Origin: Chloroflexota bacterium
Lineage (GTDB): Bacteria > Chloroflexota > Anaerolineae > Anaerolineales > Villigracilaceae
Assembly (NCBI GenBank): GCA_016235425.1
Contig: JACRLC010000084.1
Span: forward strand, 1 to 60,306
DNA length: 60,306 bases
Direction of reading: 5' to 3'
Positions 53,350-60,306 of the stretch are shown in pieces. The notes below the pieces were generated by a model, which saw only the letters and a program-made list of their open reading frames with translations, ran no database searches and was not told where the DNA came from. The position numbers were made by a program, and so were the translations under genes. Within the stretch, counting starts at the first letter, position 1. The number at the start of each line of letters is the position of its first letter.

Positions 53350-54524
53350 TAATGCACATGCCCGCTTCCTTCTGGACCTAAAACCTGCTCCCATTTAAGA
53401 AGCGACTCAGCTCTGAGAGCAAAGAGGATGGCAATCGCCGTTGTCAACGGCACGGCCGCGATCAGGCCAAGTGACCCAACCAGTGTCCGCACCACCTCTT
53501 CGGCAATGAAGGAAAAATTGACGAGATAGCCATAGTCCCCACGGGCGAGGGAGAACATCAACAGCATGGGCAGGGATGCTCCAGCGTAGGCCAAAACCAG
53601 GGTGTTAACGGTGGCCGCCACATGGTCCTGGCCGATGCGCATGGCCGATTTATAGAGGCCGCGAAAGCCGAGGCTGGGATTCGCATGGTGGAGTTCAAAA
53701 ACCGCCGAGGCTTGAGTCGTCACCAAATCATCCAACACACCCAGCGCGCCGATAATCATGCCGCCAAGCAAAAGCCCGCGCAGGTTGATCGGCGTTTCCA
53801 TCAACTGCATGAGGAACATCACATTCTCGTCGCCGGAGCCGTTCAAGCGCGCAAAGTTGACAAAGAGAACCGAGAGCGCGCCCGTGAGCAGTAAAACGAG
53901 AATCATGCCGAGAACCGCCGCGTGCGTTTTGAGAGTCCAGCCATAGGTGAGATAAAGAGTGACCGCCAGCAAAATCACCGAGCCAATGATGCTGACCTGG
54001 AGCGGGTCTTCGCCCGCGAGGATGTGAGGGATGATGTAGCCAATAATGATGAAGAGACTGAACGCCATGCTGAGGAGCGCGCGCAATCCCTTCCACGTGC
54101 TGATGATGAGGATGGCCGCCGCGAAAATAGCCGTGAGCCACAAAATCGGCGTAGTGCGGACAAAGTCCACAAAATAGGCATTGACCACGTTATCCAGAGT
54201 GGTGCTGATGGCGACCATGATCTTATCGCCCGGCGAGAGCAGATAATCATCCGAGCGTACCTGGCGTTTCCCGTAATCTATCTCCATCGGCACACCCGCG
54301 AACTCCCCTTCGAGAATTTCCACGCGGGCAATTTGATACGTCTGCGTGTGGCCGCCCATATCCACTGTGCCTTCCTCGGTGATCTCGATCACCTTCGCGC
54401 GCACGGTCTCCGAGCCAAAAGGGGAAATCCCTGCATCGGGTAATTTCACGTTTGTGAAGTACGGCCATGCAAAAAAAGCGGCCACCGCCGCCAGAATTAA
54501 CGTGATGATCCAATATTTTTTCAT
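53349..54524 (-). CDS. YibE/F-family membrane protein
   Basis: 391 residues from ATG 54524. One N-terminal segment, an extracytoplasmic beta-rich domain (about 30-125), then seven or so membrane segments with LLLGGMIIGALGVLDDLVTTQ, the YibE/YibF signature. Function is uncharacterised. TATAAT ends six bases before the ATG and no ribosome site is present. The stop lies in a mobile element end. Confidence 0.92.
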   Translation of the reverse strand: MKKYWIITLILAAVAAFFAWPYFTNVKLPDAGISPFGSETVRAKVIEITEEGTVDMGGHTQTYQIARVEILEGEFAGVPMEIDYGKRQVRSDDYLLSPGDKIMVAISTTLDNVVNAYFVDFVRTTPILWLTAIFAAAILIISTWKGLRALLSMAFSLFIIIGYIIPHILAGEDPLQVSIIGSVILLAVTLYLTYGWTLKTHAAVLGMILVLLLTGALSVLFVNFARLNGSGDENVMFLMQLMETPINLRGLLLGGMIIGALGVLDDLVTTQASAVFELHHANPSLGFRGLYKSAMRIGQDHVAATVNTLVLAYAGASLPMLLMFSLARGDYGYLVNFSFIAEEVVRTLVGSLGLIAAVPLTTAIAILFALRAESLLKWEQVLGPEGSGHVH

Positions 54525-54530
54525 GCCTAA

Positions 54531-54536
54531 ATTATA
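54531..54536 (-). promoter_or_regulatory. -10 box of leaderless yibE/F gene
   Basis: TATAAT on the minus strand, six bases (TTAGGC) before ATG 54524. Confidence 0.6.
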
Positions 54537-54690
54537 CACTTTCGAGGAGGCTTCCCTTTTCCCAAAAACGAATAGGTTATCCACAGATTATGCAGATTTT
54601 TTTACCAGCCCTATACAGTGTCGTTCTGAGCAACACTTGCACAGCAGCTCAAGATGGGTCTGGTCACGCTGGAAAAGGCGCAGGTCAAGC

Positions 54691-55188
54691 TTATCGGCTT
54701 GAGAAGAAATGATGTGTCTCGTGTTTAAATTCCACTTTATCCAAAATGCCTGCAACCCGTCGAATCAAATCCTTTTCCGTAAACAACATGGTCGGTAAAT
54801 CATTGACGGCAAAATATTTCATCTCGCATATTTCCAGGCTTTCCTTGAACTCGCCGTCCACGATTTTGCACAGATAAATCAAACTGACATGATGATCAAC
54901 TTTTGAACTTTCAGCAAGCAACAAGCGCCGGACATCAATCTTCATCCCCGTTTCCTCGAGGAATTCACGAACCACCGCATTCTCTGGGGCTTCATCGTGC
55001 TCGAGAGCGCCCGCAGGAATCCCCCACTGGAACTTTCGATACGTATGTTTGAACAGAAGGATTTGTCCCTTCTCATCGAAGACCATCGCCGCAACGGCGA
55101 CGCGGAATCTCGGCCGCACAATCCGCGCGGCAAGGATGTGCACCCAAAGCGGCAGCGTTCGCCAAAGACGCAGGAAAATTTTCATCAT
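54691..55188 (-). CDS. Nudix hydrolase
   Basis: About 165 residues. The Nudix box GALEHDEAPENAVVREFLEE plus TGM matches G-x5-E-x7-REUxEExGU. FRVAVAAMVFDEKGQILLFKH is the preceding strand pair, and an N-terminal hydrophobic stretch (about 3-20) may anchor the protein. Two adjacent ATGs (55188, 55185) are possible starts. Confidence 0.88.
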   Translation of the reverse strand: MMKIFLRLWRTLPLWVHILAARIVRPRFRVAVAAMVFDEKGQILLFKHTYRKFQWGIPAGALEHDEAPENAVVREFLEETGMKIDVRRLLLAESSKVDHHVSLIYLCKIVDGEFKESLEICEMKYFAVNDLPTMLFTEKDLIRRVAGILDKVEFKHETHHFFSSR

Positions 55189-55460
55189 GAAAGAAAATCC
55201 AAAATATCCGTGCAATCTCGTAAAACGAAATCGTCGTTCATGAGTGCATATGAATTCTGCCCGCTGCGCCTAAAACGTCCATCCTTTGCTACACGATTGC
55301 CCATTACGATTTTGACCATTGTGAAATTATAAAGCAAAGCGACAGTTTGCTTTCCATGGCCGGGACCCGGTCTTTTCGTCGTTTATAATAAATTCACCAT
55401 TCCCGCAGGCTCCTCGGATTTCTTATCCACAGGACATTGCGAACAGGAGAACCATTTGCA
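55189..55460. other. Intergenic region before the ECF transporter genes
   Basis: 272 bp. A TATAAT box at 55384-55389 lies 71 bases before the EcfT ATG, leaving a leader. I looked for a riboswitch-like fold and see none I can name. No ORF is supported. Confidence 0.35.
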
Positions 55461-56240
55461 ATGCATGAACGCCTCTCCTTCTACGTCCACCGTGAAAGTT
55501 TTTTGCACCACCTCAATCCTCTGACCAAACTAACGCTTGTGCTTGGATTGATCCTGGTTGCCTTCATGGCGCCATTTTATTGGACGCCGCATTTTTTAAT
55601 TCTTTTCGCCATCATCCCATTGGGTTTTCTGGGACGCGTGGCATATCAATATTTCAATGCCGCGTTGAAGCTCATCCTCCCCGCGGCGGGATTCCTTTTC
55701 ATCATGCAGGCGCTCTTTCAACCATTTGAGGGGCAGGAACTTTTCCGTTTCTATTTTCTACATCCGACATTAGAAAGTGTGATGTTCGCCTTCAGCAATG
55801 CAACGCGCATCATCGTGATGGTTTCGTCCTTCACACTGCTTCTGCTCACTACGCATCCAAGCGAATTAATGTCCGATCTCACGCGCCGCGGACTGCCTCC
55901 GCAGTTTGCATACGTTATCATTTCCACATTGCAGATCCTGCCGCAGATGCAGGCCAAAGCACAGACCATCATCGCCGCGCAACGTTCCCGCGGACTCGAC
56001 ACCGACGGCTCTTTCGTAAAACGCGTTGGCGCGCTCGTGCCATTGGTTGGGCCGCTCGTGTTTGGTTCGCTTGTGGAAGTGGAAGAGCGCGCCATTGCAA
56101 TCGAAGCACGCGGCTTTACATCCACACACCCAAAAACATCTCTGCGCGAAATCCCAGATTCAAACCTCGACAGAATCATCCGTTGGTTTCTCGTTGTGAT
56201 CGTCATCGTCACAGTCGGGTTGAAAATATGGCTATCGTAA
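55461..56240 (+). CDS. ecfT: ECF transporter T component
   Basis: 259 residues from ATG 55461 with AGGAG. Five to six membrane segments; the two cytosolic coupling motifs are AQRSRGLD and IEARGF (A-R-G type), separated by about 35 residues, that bind the two ATPases. The last 13 bases overlap ecfA1. No S component is encoded nearby, so it is probably a shared group II module. Confidence 0.92.
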   Translation: MHERLSFYVHRESFLHHLNPLTKLTLVLGLILVAFMAPFYWTPHFLILFAIIPLGFLGRVAYQYFNAALKLILPAAGFLFIMQALFQPFEGQELFRFYFLHPTLESVMFAFSNATRIIVMVSSFTLLLLTTHPSELMSDLTRRGLPPQFAYVIISTLQILPQMQAKAQTIIAAQRSRGLDTDGSFVKRVGALVPLVGPLVFGSLVEVEERAIAIEARGFTSTHPKTSLREIPDSNLDRIIRWFLVVIVIVTVGLKIWLS

Positions 56241-57100
56241 ATCTTCAGAACGTCACGTACAAATATCCGCTCACGGAATCGCTTGCGTTGAACAACATCA
56301 ATTTGCAGGTGAACGAGGGCGAGTTTGTCGCAATCGTCGGGCCGAATGGAGCGGGCAAGTCTACGTTGTGTTATACGCTGGCAGGTTTCGTCCCGCATTT
56401 TTTCAAAGGCGAATTGACTGGCATGGTTGAAGTCGCAGGCGTCGAATCACAAAAATCGAAACTGCATGAATGGGTGTTGAATGTCGGTCTTGCGTTCCAG
56501 AATCCGTTCAACCAGATCAGTGGCGCGAAATACACGGTTTACGAGGAACTCGCTTTCGGTTTGGAAAACATCGGCATCCCGCGCGACGAAATCAAGATCC
56601 GCGTGGAGGATGCCATGTCCCTGACAGGCATCCGCGATCTGGCAGACCGCTCGCCCTATTCACTCTCCGGCGGACAACAGCAACGCGTCGCTCTGACCTC
56701 CATCCTGGTCATGCAACCGAAGGTACTCGTCCTCGACGAACCGACTTCGCAGATGGACCCGATTGGCACGCGCGAAGTCTTCGGCGTGATCCGTCAAATG
56801 GCGCATCGCGGCCTGACCGTTATCCTGGTCGAACACAAAGTGGAGTGGATCGCCAATTTTGCAGACCGCGTCGTGGCGCTGAAAGATGGGAGCATCCTGC
56901 TCGAAGGGACTCCCAGCGAAGTACTCACGTCAGATTTGCTGGCGGAGAATGGATTCGGGATTTCGCGTTACACGTCTGTGGCGAGGAAGGCGAAAGCACA
57001 GGGACTGTGGAAGAAGGAAAGATTGCCTGTCACTTTGGATGAGGCGGTGGAGGGGTTTGCCCTCACCCCTGGCCCCTCTCCCGAGGGGAGAGGAGAGTAA
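56228..57100 (+). CDS. ecfA1: ECF transporter ATPase A1
   Basis: 290 residues from ATG 56228. Walker A GPNGAGKST, Q-loop in GLAFQNPFNQISG, intact signature SLSGGQQQRVALTS, Walker B VLVLDEPTSQMDP and switch ILVEHKVEW. The last 14 or so residues (ALTPGPSPEGRGE) and the stop are encoded by a dispersed repeat. Confidence 0.94.
   Translation: MAIVNLQNVTYKYPLTESLALNNINLQVNEGEFVAIVGPNGAGKSTLCYTLAGFVPHFFKGELTGMVEVAGVESQKSKLHEWVLNVGLAFQNPFNQISGAKYTVYEELAFGLENIGIPRDEIKIRVEDAMSLTGIRDLADRSPYSLSGGQQQRVALTSILVMQPKVLVLDEPTSQMDPIGTREVFGVIRQMAHRGLTVILVEHKVEWIANFADRVVALKDGSILLEGTPSEVLTSDLLAENGFGISRYTSVARKAKAQGLWKKERLPVTLDEAVEGFALTPGPSPEGRGE
57061..57097. repeat. Dispersed GC-rich repeat forming the ecfA1 3' end
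   Basis: Begins with a 22-base block identical to 6780-6801 and continues to the mirrored GAGGGGAGAGGAGAG. It replaces or extends the native C-terminus of EcfA1. Confidence 0.7.
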
Positions 57101-57103
57101 AAC

Positions 57104-57901
57104 ATGGAAATCACAATCTCCAATCTCCAATTCTCTTACCCCGCTGGCGTTCATGCTTTGCGGGGTATTTCGCTCGAAATTAACTCCGGCGAGCAAGTTG
57201 CCATTGTCGGGCAGAACGGCGCAGGAAAGACGACGCTGGTCAAACACTTCAACGGGTTGTTACAGCCCACGTCGGGGTCTGTTCTGATCGGCGATTGGGA
57301 CACGACGAAGTATTCCGTGTCCAAGCTTGCCCGCAGAGTCGGCTACGTGTTTCAGAATCCTGATGAGCAGTTGTTCTGCAAGACGGTTGGGGAGGAAGTC
57401 GCTTTCGGACCAAAAAATCTCGGTTATGACAAGGCGCGAGTCGAAAGTCTCGCCAAGGATGCTTTGGCAATGACTGAACTCAGCGAAAAGACTGAGACCA
57501 ACCCGTATGATTTGTCTGCGACGTGGCGCAAGATGGTCGCGCTGGCATCCATCATCGCGATGGACACGGACATCGTCATTTTCGACGAACCGACGACGGG
57601 GCAGGACGCGGTCAATGTGGCGCGGATTGCACACGTTGTCAAGACGTTGCGCGAACGCGGCAAGACAGTCATTACAATTACGCACGATATTGATTTCTGC
57701 GCGGAAAATTTTGAGCGCGTGATTGCGTTGTCTCAGGGGAAGGTGTTACTGGATGGGCAGGCAAACGATGTGCTGGGTCAGGAGGAAATTCTGGCAACGA
57801 CATATGTTGACCCGCCGCAATTAACACGTTTGGGGAAACGATTGGGATTTAAGCAAACGGTGAGAAACCAGGAGGAATTTCTCACCGCGTTGAAAGGATA
57901 G
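57104..57901 (+). CDS. ecfA2: ECF transporter ATPase A2 with degenerate signature
   Basis: 265 residues. Walker A GQNGAGKTT, Q-loop YVFQNPDEQLF, Walker B DIVIFDEPTTGQDA and switch ITITHDIDF are intact. The ABC signature, normally LSGGQ, reads LSATWRKMVALAS, so the composite site using this motif may be non-hydrolytic. Starts three bases after ecfA1. Confidence 0.93.
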   Translation: MEITISNLQFSYPAGVHALRGISLEINSGEQVAIVGQNGAGKTTLVKHFNGLLQPTSGSVLIGDWDTTKYSVSKLARRVGYVFQNPDEQLFCKTVGEEVAFGPKNLGYDKARVESLAKDALAMTELSEKTETNPYDLSATWRKMVALASIIAMDTDIVIFDEPTTGQDAVNVARIAHVVKTLRERGKTVITITHDIDFCAENFERVIALSQGKVLLDGQANDVLGQEEILATTYVDPPQLTRLGKRLGFKQTVRNQEEFLTALKG

Positions 57902-57945
57902 TTTTGCTGGGGCAACCATAACCGGGGCAACCGCAAGGGTCGCCC

Positions 57946-58341
57946 CTACGATTTGTACACCGCTAATTCCTCATATCCCGAATCTTCGGCGAATTCACGT
58001 TTGTAGATAACATCATCAAATGCGGCGATGACGATTTCCGCGGTGGTGTAGATTTTGCATCCGCTGACGAGGTGGCCGCCAATGGTTTTTCCGTCGCCGT
58101 CAGAGATGGAGATGTGCAGGTGTGAGCCGTTGGTTGAGACTGTGCCATTTAGCGACACAATCTCGAAATGACCGTCGTATTCGGTGTAGTCGCTTCGGTT
58201 GGCAAGGCGCAAAGTCGCATGGGTGAGGCTTCCAACGGAGGAAAGCACACAGCCTGCTTCGATGTTATGTGCGGCAACGAAGGATTCGATTTCGTCGAAT
58301 AAATCCTGGTTGGGTTTGAGGCGGAAGGTGTGGGTTTTCAT
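57946..58341 (-). CDS. PPC/DUF296-domain protein
   Basis: 131 residues: FRLKPNQDLFDEIESFVAAHNI at the start, VLSSVGSLTHATLR, and GSHLHISISDGDGKTIGGHL with His ligands of the likely metal site. Single-domain bacterial members bind metal and may act in nucleotide or redox metabolism; DNA binding as in plant AHL proteins is not implied. Confidence 0.9.
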   Translation of the reverse strand: MKTHTFRLKPNQDLFDEIESFVAAHNIEAGCVLSSVGSLTHATLRLANRSDYTEYDGHFEIVSLNGTVSTNGSHLHISISDGDGKTIGGHLVSGCKIYTTAEIVIAAFDDVIYKREFAEDSGYEELAVYKS

Positions 58342-58354
58342 GGTCTTCCAGAAA

Positions 58355-58450
58355 AGACCCTAAAGGTTTTTGTGTTCATTTTAATTTCGGCAACATTTTC
58401 ATCTGTTGCAAAAAACAATACATGCTTCATGTGCAAAACCTTTAGGGTCT
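58355..58450. repeat. 96-bp element with 16-bp terminal inverted repeats
   Basis: AGACCCTAAAGGTTTT (58355-58370) and its exact complement AAAACCTTTAGGGTCT (58435-58450) flank 64 AT-rich bases without coding capacity. It fills the gap between two genes and looks like a miniature inverted-repeat element. Confidence 0.7.
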
Positions 58451-58457
58451 GAGAACA

Positions 58458-60056
58458 TCAATCGTAATAATAAGTCGAGCAGGAGAATTGCTCTCCTTCG
58501 GGAGTCGTGACCGTGATGGGCCAATCGTTGTAATGGATTTTGTAGCCATCCAAGGTTTTTTTCACGGAGGCGAGAGACTTGTCCGCGGTGAAGCGCGAGA
58601 GATGGAACCATTGCCAGGATGCGTCACTCGTGCCTGGGCGGCGCTCATAACGGATGCAGGCCAGGGACGCGGCTACTTTGTCTTTGACGGAAGCAGGCAG
58701 GGCCGAAGTCTGAAGCGCAGACACAAGCGCGGGAACGGCGTCATCTGAAAGGTTGAGAAAATATTGTGTATCGAGGTCAACCACATCGGCGTTTTTTCCC
58801 GCACGAAGTTCACGTTGAATGTTTTGCCGGACGATGAACGCGTCCACGTTCAGGATGGGCAGGGACATTGCGAAGCCGAACGAGGCAATCACCGCCGCAA
58901 GGGCAAAGTTTCGCTCCCTGCGAAGGATTTCGAGGACAATGGTCGCGACGAGGAGCAGGCCAATCCAGATGAGGAAGACGTGGGTGTAGGTGCGGAGGCG
59001 GGAGAAACCGTACGCCGCTTCATACAGGACGAGTCGCTGGTACGCCGAAACGAGCATGACCAGCACGAGAAAGACAAGCGCAACGCCAAGACCTGAAAAG
59101 GCACGCCGCTGGGATTCGGTCTCGCGTTTTGTGACGGCGCTGAGGGTGAGGAGCATGAGGAGGGCAAAGAACGCAACCGCGACGAGTTCGCCAAAACCCT
59201 TGCGCGCGTATTCCGAGTAAGTGTAGCCGTCAATGTGGATATTGGTTTCGCCGCCGAAGAAATATTGGAATTGAATGACGACGAAGACCGTGAAGAGCGC
59301 GACGACACTGCCAAGAACGATGGCAGATTCCACGAAACCCAGAAATGGAGGGATGAGGGGCTTGTCGTCGCCGACAAGTTTTTCGTCGGTGGACTGGGTG
59401 GATGCGTGAAGGACGGCACCCGCGAGTGCGTAGCCGATGACGAGAATGTAAATGAGGCGAAAGATGTATTCAGGAAGTTTTTCGAGGTTGAAGAGTTCAA
59501 CGAAGTCTGCGAGTTTTTGGCTGAAGACAACGTCGGCTGAGGCGAGCAGGGAGGCAAAAATGGCAACGATGGGAAGCGCGATGACAACGCCGCGCAGGAT
59601 GGGCCAGACGTTGCGTTTCGGCGGCGTGATGCCCGATTCAACCTGCGCCTTACGGACTTCGCCTATGAAAATCAGAGGGCGGGCAACCATACTGCCAACG
59701 AGGTTGAGTATCTTTCCCAAGTAGTCTGTGACGGCGTATTGAATCCAACGCCCACTAAGATATGTGACTGCGAGGACGCTCATCGAAAAGATGGTGAAAG
59801 TGTAGGCGAGGAACGTTGTCATCGGCTCGGCACGGAGGAAGGTGATGACCGCGAAGAAGCCGAAGAGAGGAAGCAGGAGCAGGCTGTAGCGATTCGGGCG
59901 GAGACCGTCGCTGAGGAGGAGATAGAACGCGCCCACGAGACAAAGCGTTACAAAGATGGCAAAGTTGACGCCGGGGACTTTCTTCCAGAAGAGGAAGTCG
60001 AACAGCCAGCCGAGGGTAATGACCGTTATCCAGAGTTTGTTCGGGTTGATTTTCAT
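58458..60056 (-). CDS. DUF4173/DUF4153-like multi-span membrane protein
   Basis: 532 residues from ATG 60056 (AGGAG six bases before). Eleven to thirteen hydrophobic segments in the first 430 residues, including HVFLIWIGLLLVATIVLEIL and the motif FVRQNIQRELRAGKN-like VDAFIVRQNIQR, typical of the family. A soluble C-terminal part follows (about 440-532). Function is unknown. Confidence 0.87.
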   Translation of the reverse strand: MKINPNKLWITVITLGWLFDFLFWKKVPGVNFAIFVTLCLVGAFYLLLSDGLRPNRYSLLLLPLFGFFAVITFLRAEPMTTFLAYTFTIFSMSVLAVTYLSGRWIQYAVTDYLGKILNLVGSMVARPLIFIGEVRKAQVESGITPPKRNVWPILRGVVIALPIVAIFASLLASADVVFSQKLADFVELFNLEKLPEYIFRLIYILVIGYALAGAVLHASTQSTDEKLVGDDKPLIPPFLGFVESAIVLGSVVALFTVFVVIQFQYFFGGETNIHIDGYTYSEYARKGFGELVAVAFFALLMLLTLSAVTKRETESQRRAFSGLGVALVFLVLVMLVSAYQRLVLYEAAYGFSRLRTYTHVFLIWIGLLLVATIVLEILRRERNFALAAVIASFGFAMSLPILNVDAFIVRQNIQRELRAGKNADVVDLDTQYFLNLSDDAVPALVSALQTSALPASVKDKVAASLACIRYERRPGTSDASWQWFHLSRFTADKSLASVKKTLDGYKIHYNDWPITVTTPEGEQFSCSTYYYD

Positions 60057-60269
60057 GTGCATCTCCTGAATTGATTTGTTACATCGTAGCCGCGATAGTC
60101 TGGCGGAGGCTGTCAAAAGGTATCAGAAAAATTCCTAAACGGACTTTATCACAAATTCACAGAGCTTACTCGACTTTTGCAGCACATTACCAGCCAAATA
60201 CTCCAACAACCAGACAAAAAGGGGGAGCAGTTGTACAATTCGTAACGATCCCGATTCTGGAGGTGCAAC
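60057..60269. other. Intergenic region at the right edge
   Basis: Contains a TACAAT box (60233-60238), a poly-A/G stretch and GGAGG before the ATG at 60270. It may be the left end of an insertion sequence, but no inverted repeat partner is in view. Confidence 0.35.
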
Positions 60270-60306
60270 ATGCTACCTTTGGTGGAATTTCCTGAACTGG
60301 TGCAAC
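60270..60306 (+). CDS. Start of an ORF cut by the window edge, possibly a transposase
   Basis: ATG with GGAGG seven bases upstream, then MLPLVEFPELVQ up to the edge. The opening resembles N-termini of some IS4-superfamily transposases, but 12 residues are too few to be sure. Confidence 0.4.
   Translation, partial: MLPLVEFPELVQ

Noticed and set aside
55189-55460. Riboswitch upstream of ecfT
   Set aside because: No known riboswitch core could be recognised in the sequence; a long leader alone is weak evidence.

Overview
The window looks like a chromosome segment from an uncultured Chloroflexota bacterium, most likely class Anaerolineae. This is inferred from protein flavour (rhomboid-free mix of PrsW, SUMF1/FGE, bi-domain oxidoreductase and ECF genes typical of that group), moderate-to-high GC, and many short palindromic repeats of the kind common in those genomes. 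About 55 genes are supported, plus one tRNA-Glu(CTC), several repeat families and at least five toxin-antitoxin (TA) modules.

The main discovery is a diversity-generating retroelement (DGR) cassette at 26.6-28.5 kb. A TIR domain protein with a C-terminal formylglycine-generating-enzyme (FGE/SUMF1) fold ends in a 126-bp variable repeat (27828-27953). An ungapped 126-bp template repeat lies 269 bp downstream (28097-28222). The two copies differ at 21 positions and all 21 are adenines in the template; none of the 99 non-adenine template positions differ. The template has its own -10 box and a terminator-like hairpin. No reverse transcriptase or accessory (Avd) gene is visible anywhere in the window, so the enzyme must act from elsewhere or has been lost.

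Layout. 1-5 kb: transposase tail, an ABC-2 type exporter, O-methyltransferase, FGE-type lipoprotein, CGNR zinc-finger protein, YdeI-like protein, tRNA-Glu. 6-13.7 kb: a lactate-utilisation-type set (fused LutB-LutC and LutA) with a substrate-binding lipoprotein and a 1057-residue membrane protein between them. 13.8-17.7 kb: glycogen phosphorylase, rhodanese, M29 aminopeptidase. 17.8-22.5 kb: tungsten aldehyde oxidoreductase, its AbrB/radical-SAM maturase and MoaD, with a Phd/VapC module in between. 22.8-26.6 kb: bi-domain oxidoreductase followed by two MNT/HEPN modules, the second preceded by a remnant of a second oxidoreductase 3' end. 26.6-28.7 kb: the DGR and a truncated dapA-like gene. 28.7-33.8 kb: LysE-type exporter, ABM-domain protein, iron alcohol dehydrogenase, a PIN toxin broken by an amber codon with its RHH partner, S2P protease, MazEF. 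33.8-41 kb: alpha-oxoamine synthase, SulP transporter, lipoprotein, RAYT transposase beside a nine-copy REP array, LigA. 41-45.8 kb: ECF sigma/anti-sigma pair, then a tight five-gene cluster (PrsW, cNMP-binding, MinD-like, B-box, winged-helix-like) whose first and last products share a C-terminal peptide. 45.8-60.3 kb: FAD oxidoreductase, NadD, MFS, C45 peptidase, bactofilin-like membrane protein, a second sigma/anti-sigma pair, YibE/F, Nudix, an EcfT-A1-A2 module, PPC-domain protein, DUF4173-like membrane protein and the start of an ORF cut by the edge.

Two themes cut across the window. First, many genes lack a Shine-Dalgarno sequence and instead have a TATAAT-like box ending exactly six bases before the ATG, which predicts leaderless mRNAs. 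Second, short palindromic repeats have entered coding sequences in frame (LutBC, the bi-domain oxidoreductase, LigA) or supply new C-termini (EcfA1, NadD, YibE/F stop).
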